Source: Streptomyces humicola (GTDB taxonomy: Bacteria; Actinomycetota; Actinomycetes; Streptomycetales; Streptomycetaceae). From it: DNA of 64,000 nucleotides. The position numbers and the translations under genes are program-made. The notes under the pieces were generated by a model. That model ran no database searches, was not told where the DNA came from, and was given only the letters and a program-made list of their open reading frames with translations. Location: assembly GCF_024436035.1 (NCBI RefSeq), contig NZ_JANFNG010000026.1, positions 25,706-89,705 of the forward strand, written 5' to 3'. Shown here in pieces: positions 8,776-18,088 of the stretch; the stretch's first letter is position 1; every line of letters begins with the position of its first letter.

Positions 8776-10287
8776 GTGACGAACAGCGACGCCGGAGCTC
8801 TGGCTGACGCCGACGTCGACCCGGCCGCCTACCGCCGCCACCGAGCGCTCTTCCAGGCCATCCAGCGCCGGAAGAACCCCCGGCTGCGCCGCACCGACAT
8901 CACCGTGACCGATGAGCGTGCCGTCAAGCGCGCCGTGAAGGCCGCGGCGCTCGGCAACGCCATGGAATGGTTCGACTTCGGCATCTACAGCTACCTGGCC
9001 GTCACGATCGGTCACGTCTTCTTCCCGTCCGGCAACGGCACGGTGCAGCTGCTCTCGTCCTTCGCGACCTTCGCCGTGGCGTTCCTCGTACGCCCCCTCG
9101 GCGGCACGTTCTTCGGCCCTCTCGGCGACCGCATCGGCCGCAAGAAGGTGCTCGCACTCACCATGATCCTCATGGCCGTCGGCACCTTCTCGATCGGCCT
9201 GATCCCCAGCTACGCGGCGATCGGCTTCTGGTCGCCGGCACTGCTGATCCTCTTCCGCCTCATCCAGGGCTTCTCCACCGGCGGCGAATACGGCGGCGCG
9301 TCCACGTTCATCGCCGAATACGCCCCCGACAAGCGGCGCGGCTTCTTCGGCAGCTTCCTGGAATTCGGCACCCTCGCCGGCTACATCGGCGCCGCCGGCC
9401 TGGTCACCGTCCTCACCTCGGTCCTCAGCGACGCCTCGATGATCTCCTGGGGCTGGCGCGTACCGTTCCTCGTCGCCGGACCGCTCGGCCTCATCGGCCT
9501 CTACCTGCGGATGAAACTGGACGAGACCCCGGCGTTCGAGAACGCCGTACGCTCCCACGCCGTGCGCTCCTCCGAAGCGGCCCAGCGCGTGGAGACCGCC
9601 ACGAAGGGCGAATTCCGCCGGATCTTCGCCGAGCAGTGGCCGCGGCTCGTCCTGTGCATCGCCCTCGTCGCCGCGTACAACATCACCGACTACATGCTGC
9701 TGTCGTACATGCCGACGTACCTCACCGACCAGCTGAAATACAGCACCACACACGGCCTGGTCATCCTGCTGGCCACCATGGCCCTCCTGATGCTGATCAT
9801 CACGTACATCGGCCGCCTCAACGACCGCTTCGGCCGCAAACCACTGCTGATGGCGGGCATGACCGGCTTCTTCGTGCTGTCCGTGCCGTCCTTCCTGCTG
9901 GTCAAGCAGGGCAGCCTGCCCGCCGTCTGCGCCGGCATGCTGATGCTCGGCCTGTCCCTGGTCTGCCTTCTCGGCACCATGTCGGCGGCGCTGCCCGCCC
10001 TCTTCCCCACCGAGGTCCGCTACGGCGCCCTGTCGATCGGCTACAACCTCTCCGCGTCCCTCTTCGGCGGCACTACACCGCTGGTGATCACGGCCCTGAT
10101 CAGCCTCACGGGCAGCGACATGATGCCCGCCTTCTACACGATGGCCGGAGCGCTGGTCGGCATCGTCGCCGTCGCCTGCATGAAGGAGACCGCCCGCAAA
10201 CCCCTCGAAGGCTCCCCGCCCGCGGTCGCGACGAAGGAGGAGGCGGCGGAACTGGTGAGCGCCCGGACCCCCGAACCGCGCTTCTGA
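8776..10287 (+). CDS. MFS transporter, metabolite:H+ symporter family (ProP-like)
   Basis: 503 residues from a GTG at 8776, with GAGAGG nine bases upstream. A hydrophilic 50-residue N-terminus precedes the first helix. The MHS hallmarks are present: GNAMEWFDFGIYSYLA in helix 1, RPLGGTFFGPLGDRIGRK in the loop 2-3 region, and GGEYGGASTFIAEYAP in the helix 4-5 region. Twelve membrane segments can be traced. Members take up proline, betaine, shikimate, citrate or ketoglutarate with protons; the ProP-type signature favours an osmolyte or carboxylate. Substrate is not determined by context. Confidence 0.92.
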   Translation: MTNSDAGALADADVDPAAYRRHRALFQAIQRRKNPRLRRTDITVTDERAVKRAVKAAALGNAMEWFDFGIYSYLAVTIGHVFFPSGNGTVQLLSSFATFAVAFLVRPLGGTFFGPLGDRIGRKKVLALTMILMAVGTFSIGLIPSYAAIGFWSPALLILFRLIQGFSTGGEYGGASTFIAEYAPDKRRGFFGSFLEFGTLAGYIGAAGLVTVLTSVLSDASMISWGWRVPFLVAGPLGLIGLYLRMKLDETPAFENAVRSHAVRSSEAAQRVETATKGEFRRIFAEQWPRLVLCIALVAAYNITDYMLLSYMPTYLTDQLKYSTTHGLVILLATMALLMLIITYIGRLNDRFGRKPLLMAGMTGFFVLSVPSFLLVKQGSLPAVCAGMLMLGLSLVCLLGTMSAALPALFPTEVRYGALSIGYNLSASLFGGTTPLVITALISLTGSDMMPAFYTMAGALVGIVAVACMKETARKPLEGSPPAVATKEEAAELVSARTPEPRF

Positions 10288-10350
10288 CGTGGCGCGGAGC
10301 CCAGCGGGCGCACCGCGAATCAGCCGTCGTCCCCCTGCTGGGCCGACGGG

Positions 10351-10685
10351 GCTGACGTACTTCGCATGGGAAACGGCGTCCACCAGCCGGCCGAGCGCAT
10401 AGTCGTTGTCCGTGACATACGCCTTCGGCGTGGGGTAACCCGGACTGGTCGTCGCGTGTGATCGTCCGGCAGGCGCAGGAACTCCATCGAGGGCAGGTCA
10501 TTGTTCGCCTCGTGCTGCCCGAACTCCCGCTCCCACTCACCAGTGCGCGTGTTGCACGTCGTCATCGGCGTGAACGTGCCCGGCGGATCGGGACACTTCA
10601 AGTCCCAACCGTAGAAGGCAGGGTCGGTGTCGGCCGCCGGCCGCGGATCGGCAGGGGCACTGCCAGTGTTGTCTCGTATTCCCAT
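10351..10685 (-). pseudogene. C-terminal fragment of a phosphoesterase/alkaline-phosphatase-type protein
   Basis: From 10685 one frame reads FYGWDLKCPDPPGTFTPMTT, then EWEREFGQHEANNDLPSMEF and LRLPDDHT. Near 10465 the sense continues in the next frame as YPTPKAYVTDNDYALGRLVD and AVSHAKYVS, then similarity stops. This run (NDLP..LPDDHT..PKA.V.DND.ALG.LVDAVSH) is what I recall from the C-terminal region of the phosphoesterase family found with YncE-like propellers. The fragment lacks the N-terminal catalytic part and the last metal-binding part, and has one frameshift. It abuts tRNA-Leu, so it may be scrap from an insertion or deletion there. Confidence 0.6.
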
Positions 10686-10717
10686 GACCGCCGACCCGGT
10701 ACCATAGGCGGGGGCTA

Positions 10718-10799
10718 GCGGCCGTGGTGCAAAGGCGACACAGCAGGTTTAGGTCCTGTGGCCCCAACGGGCTTGAGGGTTCGAATCCCTCCGGCCGCA
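10718..10799 (+). tRNA. tRNA-Leu (anticodon TAG)
   Basis: The acceptor arms GCGGCCG and CGGCCGC pair fully, with discriminator A at 10799. The anticodon stem GCAGG/CCTGT holds the loop TTTAGGT, so the anticodon is TAG and the codon read is CUA. A long variable arm and the T-arm sequence GAGGGTTCGAATCCCTC identify a type II Leu tRNA. No CCA is encoded. This is not bldA, which reads UUA. Confidence 0.96.
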
Positions 10800-10807
10800 C
10801 ACACAAC

Positions 10808-10843
10808 GAAGGCCCGGCCCGCTCACCAGCGGGCCGGGCCTTC
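10808..10843. terminator. strong bidirectional terminator
   Basis: A 15-bp stem, GAAGGCCCGGCCCGC with GCGGGCCGGGCCTTC, and a 6-base loop. It ends both the tRNA-Leu transcript and the rdgB transcript coming from the right. Confidence 0.85.
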
Positions 10844-10851
10844 GGCGCGAG

Positions 10852-11481
10852 TCACCCCACCAGCTCCCGCACCACCGGCACCAGCGCCCGGAACGCCTTC
10901 CCCCGGTGGCTGATCGCGTTCTTCTCCTCCGGGGTGAGCTCTGCGCACGTGCGCGTCTCGCCGAGCGGCTGGAGGATCGGGTCATAGCCGAAACCGCCCT
11001 TGCCCGCCGGGGCGTGGCGCAGCGTGCCCTCCAGGCGGCCTTCGACGACGCGTTCGGTGCCGTTGGGGAGGGCGAGCGCCGCGGCGCAGGCGAAGTGGGC
11101 CGCGCGGTGGGGGTCGTCGACGTCGGCGAGCTGGGCGAGGAGCAGGTCGAGGTTGGCGCGGTCGTCGCCGTGGCGGCCGGCCCAGCGGGCCGAGAAGATG
11201 CCGGGGGCGCCGCCGAGGACGTCGACGCACAGGCCGGAGTCGTCGGCGACGGCGGGCAGGCCGGTCGCCTGGGCGAGGGCGTGTGCCTTGAGCAGCGCGT
11301 TCTCGGCGAAGGTGACGCCGGTTTCCTTCACGTCGGGTGCATCGGGGTAGGCGTTGGCGCCGACGAGGTCGACATCGAGTCCGGCGTCGGTAAGGATCGC
11401 GCGGAGCTCGGTGATCTTGTGGGCGTTGCGGGTGGCGAGGACGAGTCGCTTCACGGGAGCCATTGGAGCCGTAGGTGCCAT
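10852..11481 (-). CDS. rdgB: non-canonical purine NTP pyrophosphatase (RdgB/HAM1)
   Basis: 209 residues; MAPTAPMAPVK may be a leader, with the core starting at KRLVLATRNAHKITEL. HAM1 features are complete: the phosphate-binding TRNAHK, the ENALLKA helix, PAVADDSGLCVDVLGGAPG (catalytic Asp), and the C-terminal GKGGFGYDPI and ISHRGKA. It hydrolyses ITP, XTP and dITP to monophosphates to keep deaminated purines out of nucleic acids. It lies in one orientation behind rph and a lipoprotein gene, the usual rph-rdgB neighbourhood of actinobacteria. Confidence 0.96.
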   Translation of the reverse strand: MAPTAPMAPVKRLVLATRNAHKITELRAILTDAGLDVDLVGANAYPDAPDVKETGVTFAENALLKAHALAQATGLPAVADDSGLCVDVLGGAPGIFSARWAGRHGDDRANLDLLLAQLADVDDPHRAAHFACAAALALPNGTERVVEGRLEGTLRHAPAGKGGFGYDPILQPLGETRTCAELTPEEKNAISHRGKAFRALVPVVRELVG

Positions 11482-11490
11482 GGGAGCCGA

Positions 11491-11901
11491 TTATCCGGTC
11501 TGCGCCGACGAGCCGGGGACGCAGGACTTGGCGAATGCCGCTGCCGCGTCCGCGATGGGTTTGATGTCGGGCTTGACGCCGTTGTCGAGGTCGTCCTTGG
11601 CGTTGTCGAGGCCGGTGCTGAGTTCGTTGATCGCCTTGGTGGCCGCGGCGTTGCCGGTCTTGCCTGCGATCTCGTCGATGTCGGACTGGAGTTGGCGGAT
11701 TGCGGTGGCCGCGTCGTGCGGGTCGTTGCCGTAAGTGGCGACGGCCTTCTCCAGGGAGGCGAGGTGTGCGCCGATGGAGCCGGCGACGGAGGCGCAGGTC
11801 GCTGTCTTCCCCTGCGAGCTGCTGCAGGCGGTGGCGAGGGGTGCGGCGAGTGCCAGCAGGGCGGCGGCCGTGATCACGGTGGGGCGCATCGTGGGGTGCA
11901 T
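11491..11901 (-). CDS. putative lipoprotein
   Basis: 136 residues from the ATG at 11901, which has GAGGAG seven bases upstream; a GTG at 11916 overlaps the rph stop but lacks a site. The signal peptide ends in a lipobox-like PLATAC|SSS, so the mature Cys would be lipidated. The rest is predicted helical with regularly spaced charged residues (LEKAVATYGND, IRQLQSDIDEI, LDNAKDDLDNG), like a small four-helix bundle. It sits between rph and rdgB and is probably co-transcribed. Function unknown. Confidence 0.82.
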   Translation of the reverse strand: MHPTMRPTVITAAALLALAAPLATACSSSQGKTATCASVAGSIGAHLASLEKAVATYGNDPHDAATAIRQLQSDIDEIAGKTGNAAATKAINELSTGLDNAKDDLDNGVKPDIKPIADAAAAFAKSCVPGSSAQTG

Positions 11902-11912
11902 CGTGGGGCTCC

Positions 11913-12644
11913 TCACGCCTGGTCTGCGAGTGCCGCCCGCTGGATGCCGTCGAGTTGGGCGCAGCCGGCGACGGCGAGGCCGAGGAGTGTGTCGAGTTCG
12001 CTGCGGGCGAAGGGTTCACCTTCGGCGGTGCCCTGGACTTCGACGAAGCGGCCGTCGCCGGTGCAGACGACGTTCATGTCGGTTTCGGCGCGGACGTCTT
12101 CTTCGTAGGCGAGGTCGAGCATGGGGACGCCGTCGATGATGCCGACGCTGACGGCGCTGACGGTGCCGGTGAGCGGCTGGGCCTTTGCCTTGATCAGTTT
12201 GTGCTGCTGGGCCCAGCTGACGGCGTCGGCGAGTGCGACGTAGGCGCCGGTGATGGCGGCGGTGCGGGTGCCTCCGTCGGCCTGGAGGACGTCGCAGTCG
12301 AGAACGACGGTGTTCTCGCCGAGCGCCTTGTAGTCGATGACGGCGCGCAGGGAGCGGCCGATGAGGCGGGAGATCTCGTGGGTACGGCCGCCGATGCGGC
12401 CGCGTACGGATTCGCGGTCGCCGCGGGTGTTGGTGGCGCGGGGCAGCATGGCGTATTCGGCGGTGACCCAGCCTTCGCCGCTGCCTTTGCGCCAGCGGGG
12501 TACGCCTTCGGTGACGCTCGCGGTGCACAGTACGCGGGTGTCGCCGAAGGAGACGAGGACGGAGCCCTCGGCGTGCTTGCTCCAGCCGCGTGCGATGGTG
12601 ACGGGGCGGAGTTGTTCGGGGGTGCGGCCGTCGATGCGATCCAT
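11913..12644 (-). CDS. rph: ribonuclease PH
   Basis: 243 residues, the usual RNase PH length. It starts [15 protein letters not shown] and shows [33 protein letters not shown] and the phosphate-binding [19 protein letters not shown]. The catalytic [16 protein letters not shown] and AVSVGIIDG follow. The enzyme is a phosphorolytic 3' exonuclease that trims tRNA 3' ends in the cytosol. It is first in the rph-lipoprotein-rdgB run, read leftward; the lipoprotein reading frame begins 12 bp after its end. Confidence 0.97.
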   Translation of the reverse strand: MDRIDGRTPEQLRPVTIARGWSKHAEGSVLVSFGDTRVLCTASVTEGVPRWRKGSGEGWVTAEYAMLPRATNTRGDRESVRGRIGGRTHEISRLIGRSLRAVIDYKALGENTVVLDCDVLQADGGTRTAAITGAYVALADAVSWAQQHKLIKAKAQPLTGTVSAVSVGIIDGVPMLDLAYEEDVRAETDMNVVCTGDGRFVEVQGTAEGEPFARSELDTLLGLAVAGCAQLDGIQRAALADQA

Positions 12645-12746
12645 GGTGACGAGCCTATCCCTGATGGTGGTGGCCCCGTTCCGTCGGTGGTGGGCGGCGC
12701 GGGGCTTCCGCCATGAACGTCGAGTTGGCCACCTGGCTGTTGTGGG

Positions 12747-12980
12747 TTACATCATGTCTTCGATGTCGGCGGCGATGGGGTCGGCGTCGGTGCCGATGAC
12801 GACCTGGATCGCGGTGCCCATCTTCACGACGCCGTGGGCGCCGGCGGCCTTGAGGGCGGCTTCGTCGACGAGGGAGGGGTCGATGACCTCGGTGCGGAGT
12901 CGGGTGATGCAGCCTTCGATCTCTTCGATGTTGTCGAGGCCGCCGAGACCGGCGACGATCTTCTCAGCCTTGCTGGCCAT
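12747..12980 (-). CDS. nagF: PTS N-acetylglucosamine EIIB component
   Basis: 77 residues from the ATG at 12980 with AGGAG seven bases upstream. It is a stand-alone EIIB domain: AEKIVAGLGGLDNIEEIEGC with the phospho-accepting Cys, then ITRLRTEVIDPSLVDE. In streptomycetes NagF accepts phosphate from EIIA(Crr) and passes it to GlcNAc carried by NagE2. It is divergent from nagE2, and both share an intergenic region with two DasR-type operators, so repression lifted by glucosamine-6-phosphate is expected. Confidence 0.93.
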   Translation of the reverse strand: MASKAEKIVAGLGGLDNIEEIEGCITRLRTEVIDPSLVDEAALKAAGAHGVVKMGTAIQVVIGTDADPIAADIEDMM

Positions 12981-13115
12981 GTCCACTCCTGTCGTCATAC
13001 GCAGCTGGTCCACACCATACTGCGGCGCCCGTTGAACCAGGCATCCCGTGCCATTCGTCGCGAACCGGTAAATCTTGGCATCATGGATTCCTTTGAATGC
13101 CATGCACATGTTACA

Positions 13116-13131
13116 ACTGGTCTACACCACT
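13116..13131. promoter_or_regulatory. DasR operator (dre) 1
   Basis: ACTGGTCTACACCACT matches the dre consensus (A[C/G]TGGTCTAGACCA[C/G]T) at all but one central position and is a near-perfect palindrome. It lies between the divergent nagF and nagE2 genes. DasR is the GntR-family GlcNAc regulator of streptomycetes. Confidence 0.9.
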
Positions 13132-13138
13132 GGAGGAT

Positions 13139-13154
13139 GGTGGTGTAGACCACA
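13139..13154. promoter_or_regulatory. DasR operator (dre) 2
   Basis: GGTGGTGTAGACCACA, 23 bp from the first site centre to centre, about two helical turns. This suggests that two DasR dimers bind on the same face. It lies 50 bp before the nagE2 start. Confidence 0.85.
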
Positions 13155-13204
13155 CTGGGCGGGGCCCGTCCCCCTCACTGCCCGCCCACACCGGGAGGAA
13201 TCTG

Positions 13205-14506
13205 ATGTCTTCGGCCACCGCTGCGGCCGCGCCCGCGAAGAAGCGAGGTACCAGCGTCTTCCAGGGACTGCAGAAGATCGGGCGCAGCCTGCAGCTGCCG
13301 ATCGCCGTGCTTCCCGCAGCGGGCATCCTGCTGCGTCTCGGCCAGGATGACGTGTTCGGCGCCAAGGGCCTCGGCTGGGACAGCGTGGCGAAGGTCTTCG
13401 CCGGTGCCGGCGGCGCCCTGCTCGACGCTTCTCTGGGCCTGCCCTTGCTGTTCTGCATAGGTGTCGCCATTGGCTTTGCGAAGAAGGCGGACGGCTCGAC
13501 GGCGCTCGCCGCGGTGGTGGGCTTCCTCGTTTACTACTCGGTGATCCACCAGTTCCCGGTGGCTTGCGCGGGAGGCGGGAAATTCACCTCCACGGGATCG
13601 CTCAGCGGCGCCTGTGTGCAGGGAAGCACGGTGACCCCGGCCGTGTACCAGAACCCCGGTGTCCTCGGCGGGATCATCATGGGCCTGCTTGCGGCGGTCC
13701 TGTGGCAGCGTTTCCACCGCACCAAGCTCGTCGACTGGCTGGGCTTCTTCAACGGCCGCCGCCTCGTGCCGATCATCATGGCCTTCGTCGGCACGGCCTT
13801 CGGCGTCCTGGTCATCCTGGGCTGGCAGCCGATCGGCGACGCGATCAGCAGCTTCGGCAGGTGGATGACCGGTCTGGGTCCGCTGGGCGCGGGCCTGTTC
13901 GGCTTGGTCAATCGCGGTCTGCTGCCGATCGGTATGCATCAGTTCGTGAACACGGTCGCCTGGTTCCAGATCGGCGACTACACCAACTCCGCCGGGCAGG
14001 TGGTCCACGGCGACCTGAACCGGTACTTCGCCGGTGACCCGACCGCCGGGCAGTTCATGTCCGGCTTCTTCCCGATCATGATGTTCGGTCTGCCGGCAGC
14101 CGCCCTGGCGATCGCGCACTGCGCCCGTCCCGAGCGGCGCAAGGCCGTCACCGGCATGATGCTGTCGGTCGCGCTGACCGCTTTCGTCACCGGCGTCACC
14201 GAACCGATCGAGTTCTCTTTCATGTTCATCGCGCCTGTGCTCTACGCGATCCACGCCGTGCTGACCGCGATATCCATGGCCGTGACGTGGGCGCTGGGCG
14301 TGCATGCGGGCTTCACGTTCTCCGCAGGCGTGATCGACTACGTGCTCAACTGGCACTTCGCGACCAAACCGTGGCTGATCATCCCGATCGGTCTGTGCTT
14401 CGCCGTGATCTATTACGCCGTCTTCCGCTTCGCGATCACGAAGTTCAACCTTCCCACCCCGGGCCGCGAGCCCGAGGAGGAGATCGAGGATCTCACCAAG
14501 GCGTGA
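13205..14506 (+). CDS. nagE2: PTS N-acetylglucosamine EIIC permease
   Basis: 433 residues from the ATG at 13205 with GGGAGGAA six bases upstream. It is an EIIC-only protein of the glucose/GlcNAc PTS family: QLPIAVLPAAGILLRLGQ in helix 1, LLPIGMHQFVNTVAWFQIG, and the substrate-site GVTEPIEFSFMF. About ten membrane segments can be traced. It takes up and phosphorylates GlcNAc with NagF (divergent neighbour), Crr, HPr and EI. S. coelicolor has two EIIC genes here as I recall; this window has one. A very strong terminator follows at once. Confidence 0.95.
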   Translation: MSSATAAAAPAKKRGTSVFQGLQKIGRSLQLPIAVLPAAGILLRLGQDDVFGAKGLGWDSVAKVFAGAGGALLDASLGLPLLFCIGVAIGFAKKADGSTALAAVVGFLVYYSVIHQFPVACAGGGKFTSTGSLSGACVQGSTVTPAVYQNPGVLGGIIMGLLAAVLWQRFHRTKLVDWLGFFNGRRLVPIIMAFVGTAFGVLVILGWQPIGDAISSFGRWMTGLGPLGAGLFGLVNRGLLPIGMHQFVNTVAWFQIGDYTNSAGQVVHGDLNRYFAGDPTAGQFMSGFFPIMMFGLPAAALAIAHCARPERRKAVTGMMLSVALTAFVTGVTEPIEFSFMFIAPVLYAIHAVLTAISMAVTWALGVHAGFTFSAGVIDYVLNWHFATKPWLIIPIGLCFAVIYYAVFRFAITKFNLPTPGREPEEEIEDLTKA

Positions 14507-14521
14507 GCCTTGTCGGGATGC

Positions 14522-14565
14522 GGCCCGGGGCCCTTGGAACCACTCGGTTCCAAGGGCCCCGGGCC
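14522..14565. terminator. very strong bidirectional terminator
   Basis: A perfect 20-bp stem beginning GGCCCGGGGCCCTTGGAACC with an ACTC loop, between the convergent nagE2 and MBL-fold genes. Confidence 0.92.
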
Positions 14566-14609
14566 GTTCCGGGACGGCGTCCAGCACGGCGTTGCGTTCG
14601 GATGCGTCG

Positions 14610-15362
14610 TCAGACCTCGTAGACCGCGCCGGGCCGTGCGAGCCCGACATCGCCGGGGTACGAGGCCCGGGCGTCCGCGAGGGCAACCTGCGGGTCGGTC
14701 CACGGCGGGATATGCGTGAGGACGAGGCGTGCGACGCCGGCCCGTGCCGCATACTCACCGGCTTCGCGGCCGTTGAGGTGCAGCTCGGGCACGTCCTCCT
14801 TACCGTCCGTGAAGGACGACTCGCACAGGAAGAGGTCAGTGCCGTCGGCGAGGCCGAGGAGCGCCTGGCAGGGGCCGGTGTCGCCCGAGTACGTCAGCGA
14901 GCGGCCGCCGTGCTCCAGGCGGAAGGCGAAGGACTCGACGGGGTGGCTGACCCGGTCGGCGGCGACGGTGAACGGGCCGACCTCGAAGCGGCCCGCGTCG
15001 AGGCTGTGGAACTCGAAGACCTCGCTCATGCACTTGTCGTCGGGGACGTCGCCGTACGCGGTGGCCAGCCGTTCCTCCGTGCCCTGGGGGCCGTAGACGG
15101 GGATGCGGTCGGGCATGCCGCCTTCGTGCCGGTAGTAGCGGGCCACCCAGTAGGCAACCATGTCGATGCAGTGATCGGCGTGCAGATGGCTCAGCAGTAC
15201 GGCGTCCAGGTCGTACAGTCCGCAGTAGCGCTGCAGCTCGCCGAGGGCGCCATTGCCCATGTCGAGTAGCAGCCGGAAGCCGTCGGCCTCGACGAGGTAG
15301 CTCGAACAGGCCGATTCCGCGGAGGGGAACGACCCCGAGCAGCCGACGACGGTGAGCTTCAT
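14610..15362 (-). CDS. MBL-fold metallo-hydrolase (RNase Z/PhnP-like)
   Basis: 250 residues from the ATG at 15362, with AAGGAGG ten bases upstream. It starts MKLTVVGCSGSFPS and has the zinc motif SHLHADHCIDM near residue 58. Further ligands are the Asp in YSGDTGPC and His in the C-terminal VLTHIPPW. The overall order is that of the RNase Z-like branch of metallo-beta-lactamase-fold enzymes. These act on tRNA precursors or phosphodiesters; the substrate cannot be read from context. It ends against the nagE2 terminator. Confidence 0.88.
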   Translation of the reverse strand: MKLTVVGCSGSFPSAESACSSYLVEADGFRLLLDMGNGALGELQRYCGLYDLDAVLLSHLHADHCIDMVAYWVARYYRHEGGMPDRIPVYGPQGTEERLATAYGDVPDDKCMSEVFEFHSLDAGRFEVGPFTVAADRVSHPVESFAFRLEHGGRSLTYSGDTGPCQALLGLADGTDLFLCESSFTDGKEDVPELHLNGREAGEYAARAGVARLVLTHIPPWTDPQVALADARASYPGDVGLARPGAVYEV

Positions 15363-15999
15363 GCAGGAGCCTCCTTGGGGTCTCCCCTGCCGGGTGCCAG
15401 GGGCTGGTCCGGGAGTCTTGCGGGTCGTTTTACCGTCCCGCACCCCAGTGGCGGCACGTCGGCGTGAGCGCGCCACTGAACGCCGGTGGTCGCGCGCGGG
15501 AGAGGATGCCGCGGCCGGCCGGACGAGGATGGCGGTGGGTGCGGTCGGTGCCGCCATGTGCAGTCGAGGGTAAGGCGCGGGGCTGTTCCCCGCGCCTTCA
15601 CAGGTCGCTGTTGTGGGCGGAATCACCAGTACGGGCGGGGCGCGCGGGGGCGCTCCCGCACGGGATTTTCCGCCTGTCCGCCCGCCTGTTGCCGTGGTTG
15701 GCCGAACCGGCCGGACCGGCCTGATCCGGCCTGATCCGGCCTGACCGGCCGGATCACCTCGCGGCTTCGCGCCGCGGGAGGGGTCTAGGGCCTGGCTCGG
15801 ACGTCGCATCGGATCAGCCCGCGCCCAGCCCCGCGCCCACCGCGCCCGCCACGCCGGCGGCTTGTGTCGCCGACGGTGCGTGCGATCGCAAGGCGGAGGG
15901 TCGATACCGGGTCGTGCTTGGGCGCGCCGGACAACGCAGCAAGCGTGCGTGCCGCGCGTCGCGGCCCGGCGTGGCTTCTTCCGACAGCCGGCTCTGGGC
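15363..15999. other. 637-bp intergenic region with hairpins and short repeats
   Basis: No convincing gene. It carries the hairpin AAGGCGCGGGG/CCCCGCGCCTT at 15572-15598, terminator-like. A GGCCTGATCC-type tandem array lies at about 15706-15758, and a GC hairpin CTCGCGGCTTCGCGCCGCG follows near 15760. The open frames here are compositional. It probably ends the cysM transcript and holds the MBL gene promoter. Confidence 0.6.
15572..15598. terminator. hairpin AAGGCGCGGGG..CCCCGCGCCTT
   Basis: An 11-bp perfect stem with a 5-base loop in the long gap between cysM and the MBL gene. It is not directly next to either stop, so which transcript it ends is unclear. Confidence 0.6.
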
Positions 16000-17279
<1,280 letters not shown>

Positions 17280-17380
17280 GGGTTGCACTCCAGTGCGGGA
17301 ACGACGTCGGTGGGATTGCGCGGCAGCAAGGCTGTGCCGGGCGGCGGGAGGAGGTGCTGGAGGTGGTGCGGGCCGCGGCG

Positions 17381-17473
17381 TCAGCGGGTGGTCGCCGGGC
17401 AGTGCACAGCGCACGGACAGATGGCGCTGGCGAGGCGGCACAGGTCGACGTGCAGCCGCGCCACGAGCAGCAT
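17381..17473 (-). CDS. Cys-rich leader peptide upstream of cysO
   Basis: A 30-residue frame in the 319-bp gap between mec and cysO. From the ATG at 17473 it contains ARLHVDLCRLASAICPC and then HCPATTR: four Cys in thirty. In-frame starts at 17494 (GTG) and 17509 (ATG) would add 7 or 12 residues (VSEKTPG, MVDDDVSEKTPG). The HVDLCRL.SAIC pattern is that of the short putative leader peptides that precede sulfur genes in streptomycetes. Polycysteine leaders in mycobacteria control sulfur genes by cysteine-responsive attenuation. The stop lies 101 nt before the cysO start. The intervening RNA carries CTCCAG, which can pair with CTGGAG of the cysO ribosome site. Confidence 0.82.
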   Translation of the reverse strand: MLLVARLHVDLCRLASAICPCAVHCPATTR

Positions 17474-17598
17474 GCCCGGCGTCTTCTCGCTCACGTCGTC
17501 GTCAACCATGCGGGCATGGTATCGATTCCCCGCGGGAGGCCGAGACGGCCGTCCCAGGATCCGGACGCGCTCACGGACAATTCTCCCTCCGGCGGCCG

Positions 17599-18030
17599 CT
17601 AGGCCGCGTAGGACGTGACGACGCGCACCTCTTCCTCCGTGACCTCGCCGTCCACGATCCGGAACGAGCGGAAGGAGACCGGGCCTTCGCCGTTGCCGCA
17701 CTCCGCCGTCGAAACCAGGACATAGTGGGCGTCGGGTTCGTTGGCGTAGCTGATGTCGGTGCGGGAGGGGTAGGCCTCGGTCGCGGTGTGCGAGTGGTAG
17801 ACGATCACCGGCTCCTCGTCGCGGTCGTCCATCTCGCGGTAGAGCTTGAGCAGGTCCGTGGAGTCGAACTCGTAGAACGTGGGCGAACGGGCCGCGTTGA
17901 GCATCGGGATGAAGCGCTCGGGGCGGCCGGTGCCCGCCGGACCCGCTACGACGCCGCATGCCTCGTCGGGGTGGTCGGCCCGCGCGTGGGCAACGATCTC
18001 GTCGTACAGGGCCTGCGTGATGGTGAGCAT
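17599..18030 (-). CDS. mec: JAMM/MPN+ metallopeptidase Mec
   Basis: 143 residues from the ATG at 18030; a start at 18042 is possible and neither has a strong ribosome site. The JAMM zinc motif is complete: HSH, seven residues, Ser, two residues, Asp (HSHTATEAYPSRTD), near residue 79, with the general-base Glu in the N-terminal third. In M. tuberculosis Mec cleaves cysteine from the CysO-cysteine adduct made by CysM. The same gene set here implies the same job in the cytosol. It may also trim the tail of CysO in this organism (inference). Confidence 0.93.
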   Translation of the reverse strand: MLTITQALYDEIVAHARADHPDEACGVVAGPAGTGRPERFIPMLNAARSPTFYEFDSTDLLKLYREMDDRDEEPVIVYHSHTATEAYPSRTDISYANEPDAHYVLVSTAECGNGEGPVSFRSFRIVDGEVTEEEVRVVTSYAA

Positions 18031-18047
18031 GGGCCAAAGCATAGGTC

Positions 18048-18081
18048 GGCTATGACCGCCCCCGCGGGGGCGGTCATAGCC
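18048..18081. terminator. perfect palindromic terminator
   Basis: GGCTATGACCGCCCCCG and its exact complement form a stem of up to 17 bp. It lies between the permease stop at 18089 and the mec start, so it should end permease transcription coming from the right. Confidence 0.88.
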
Positions 18082-18088
18082 TGACGGC

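Noticed and set aside
10718..10799. bldA (tRNA-Leu UUA)
   Set aside because: The anticodon loop is TTTAGGT, which gives TAG and reads CUA, so it is not the developmental tRNA.
15352..15734. Several small plus-strand frames in the cysM-MBL gap
   Set aside because: Arg/Gly-rich, without ribosome sites or consistent codon bias, and they run through a hairpin and a repeat.
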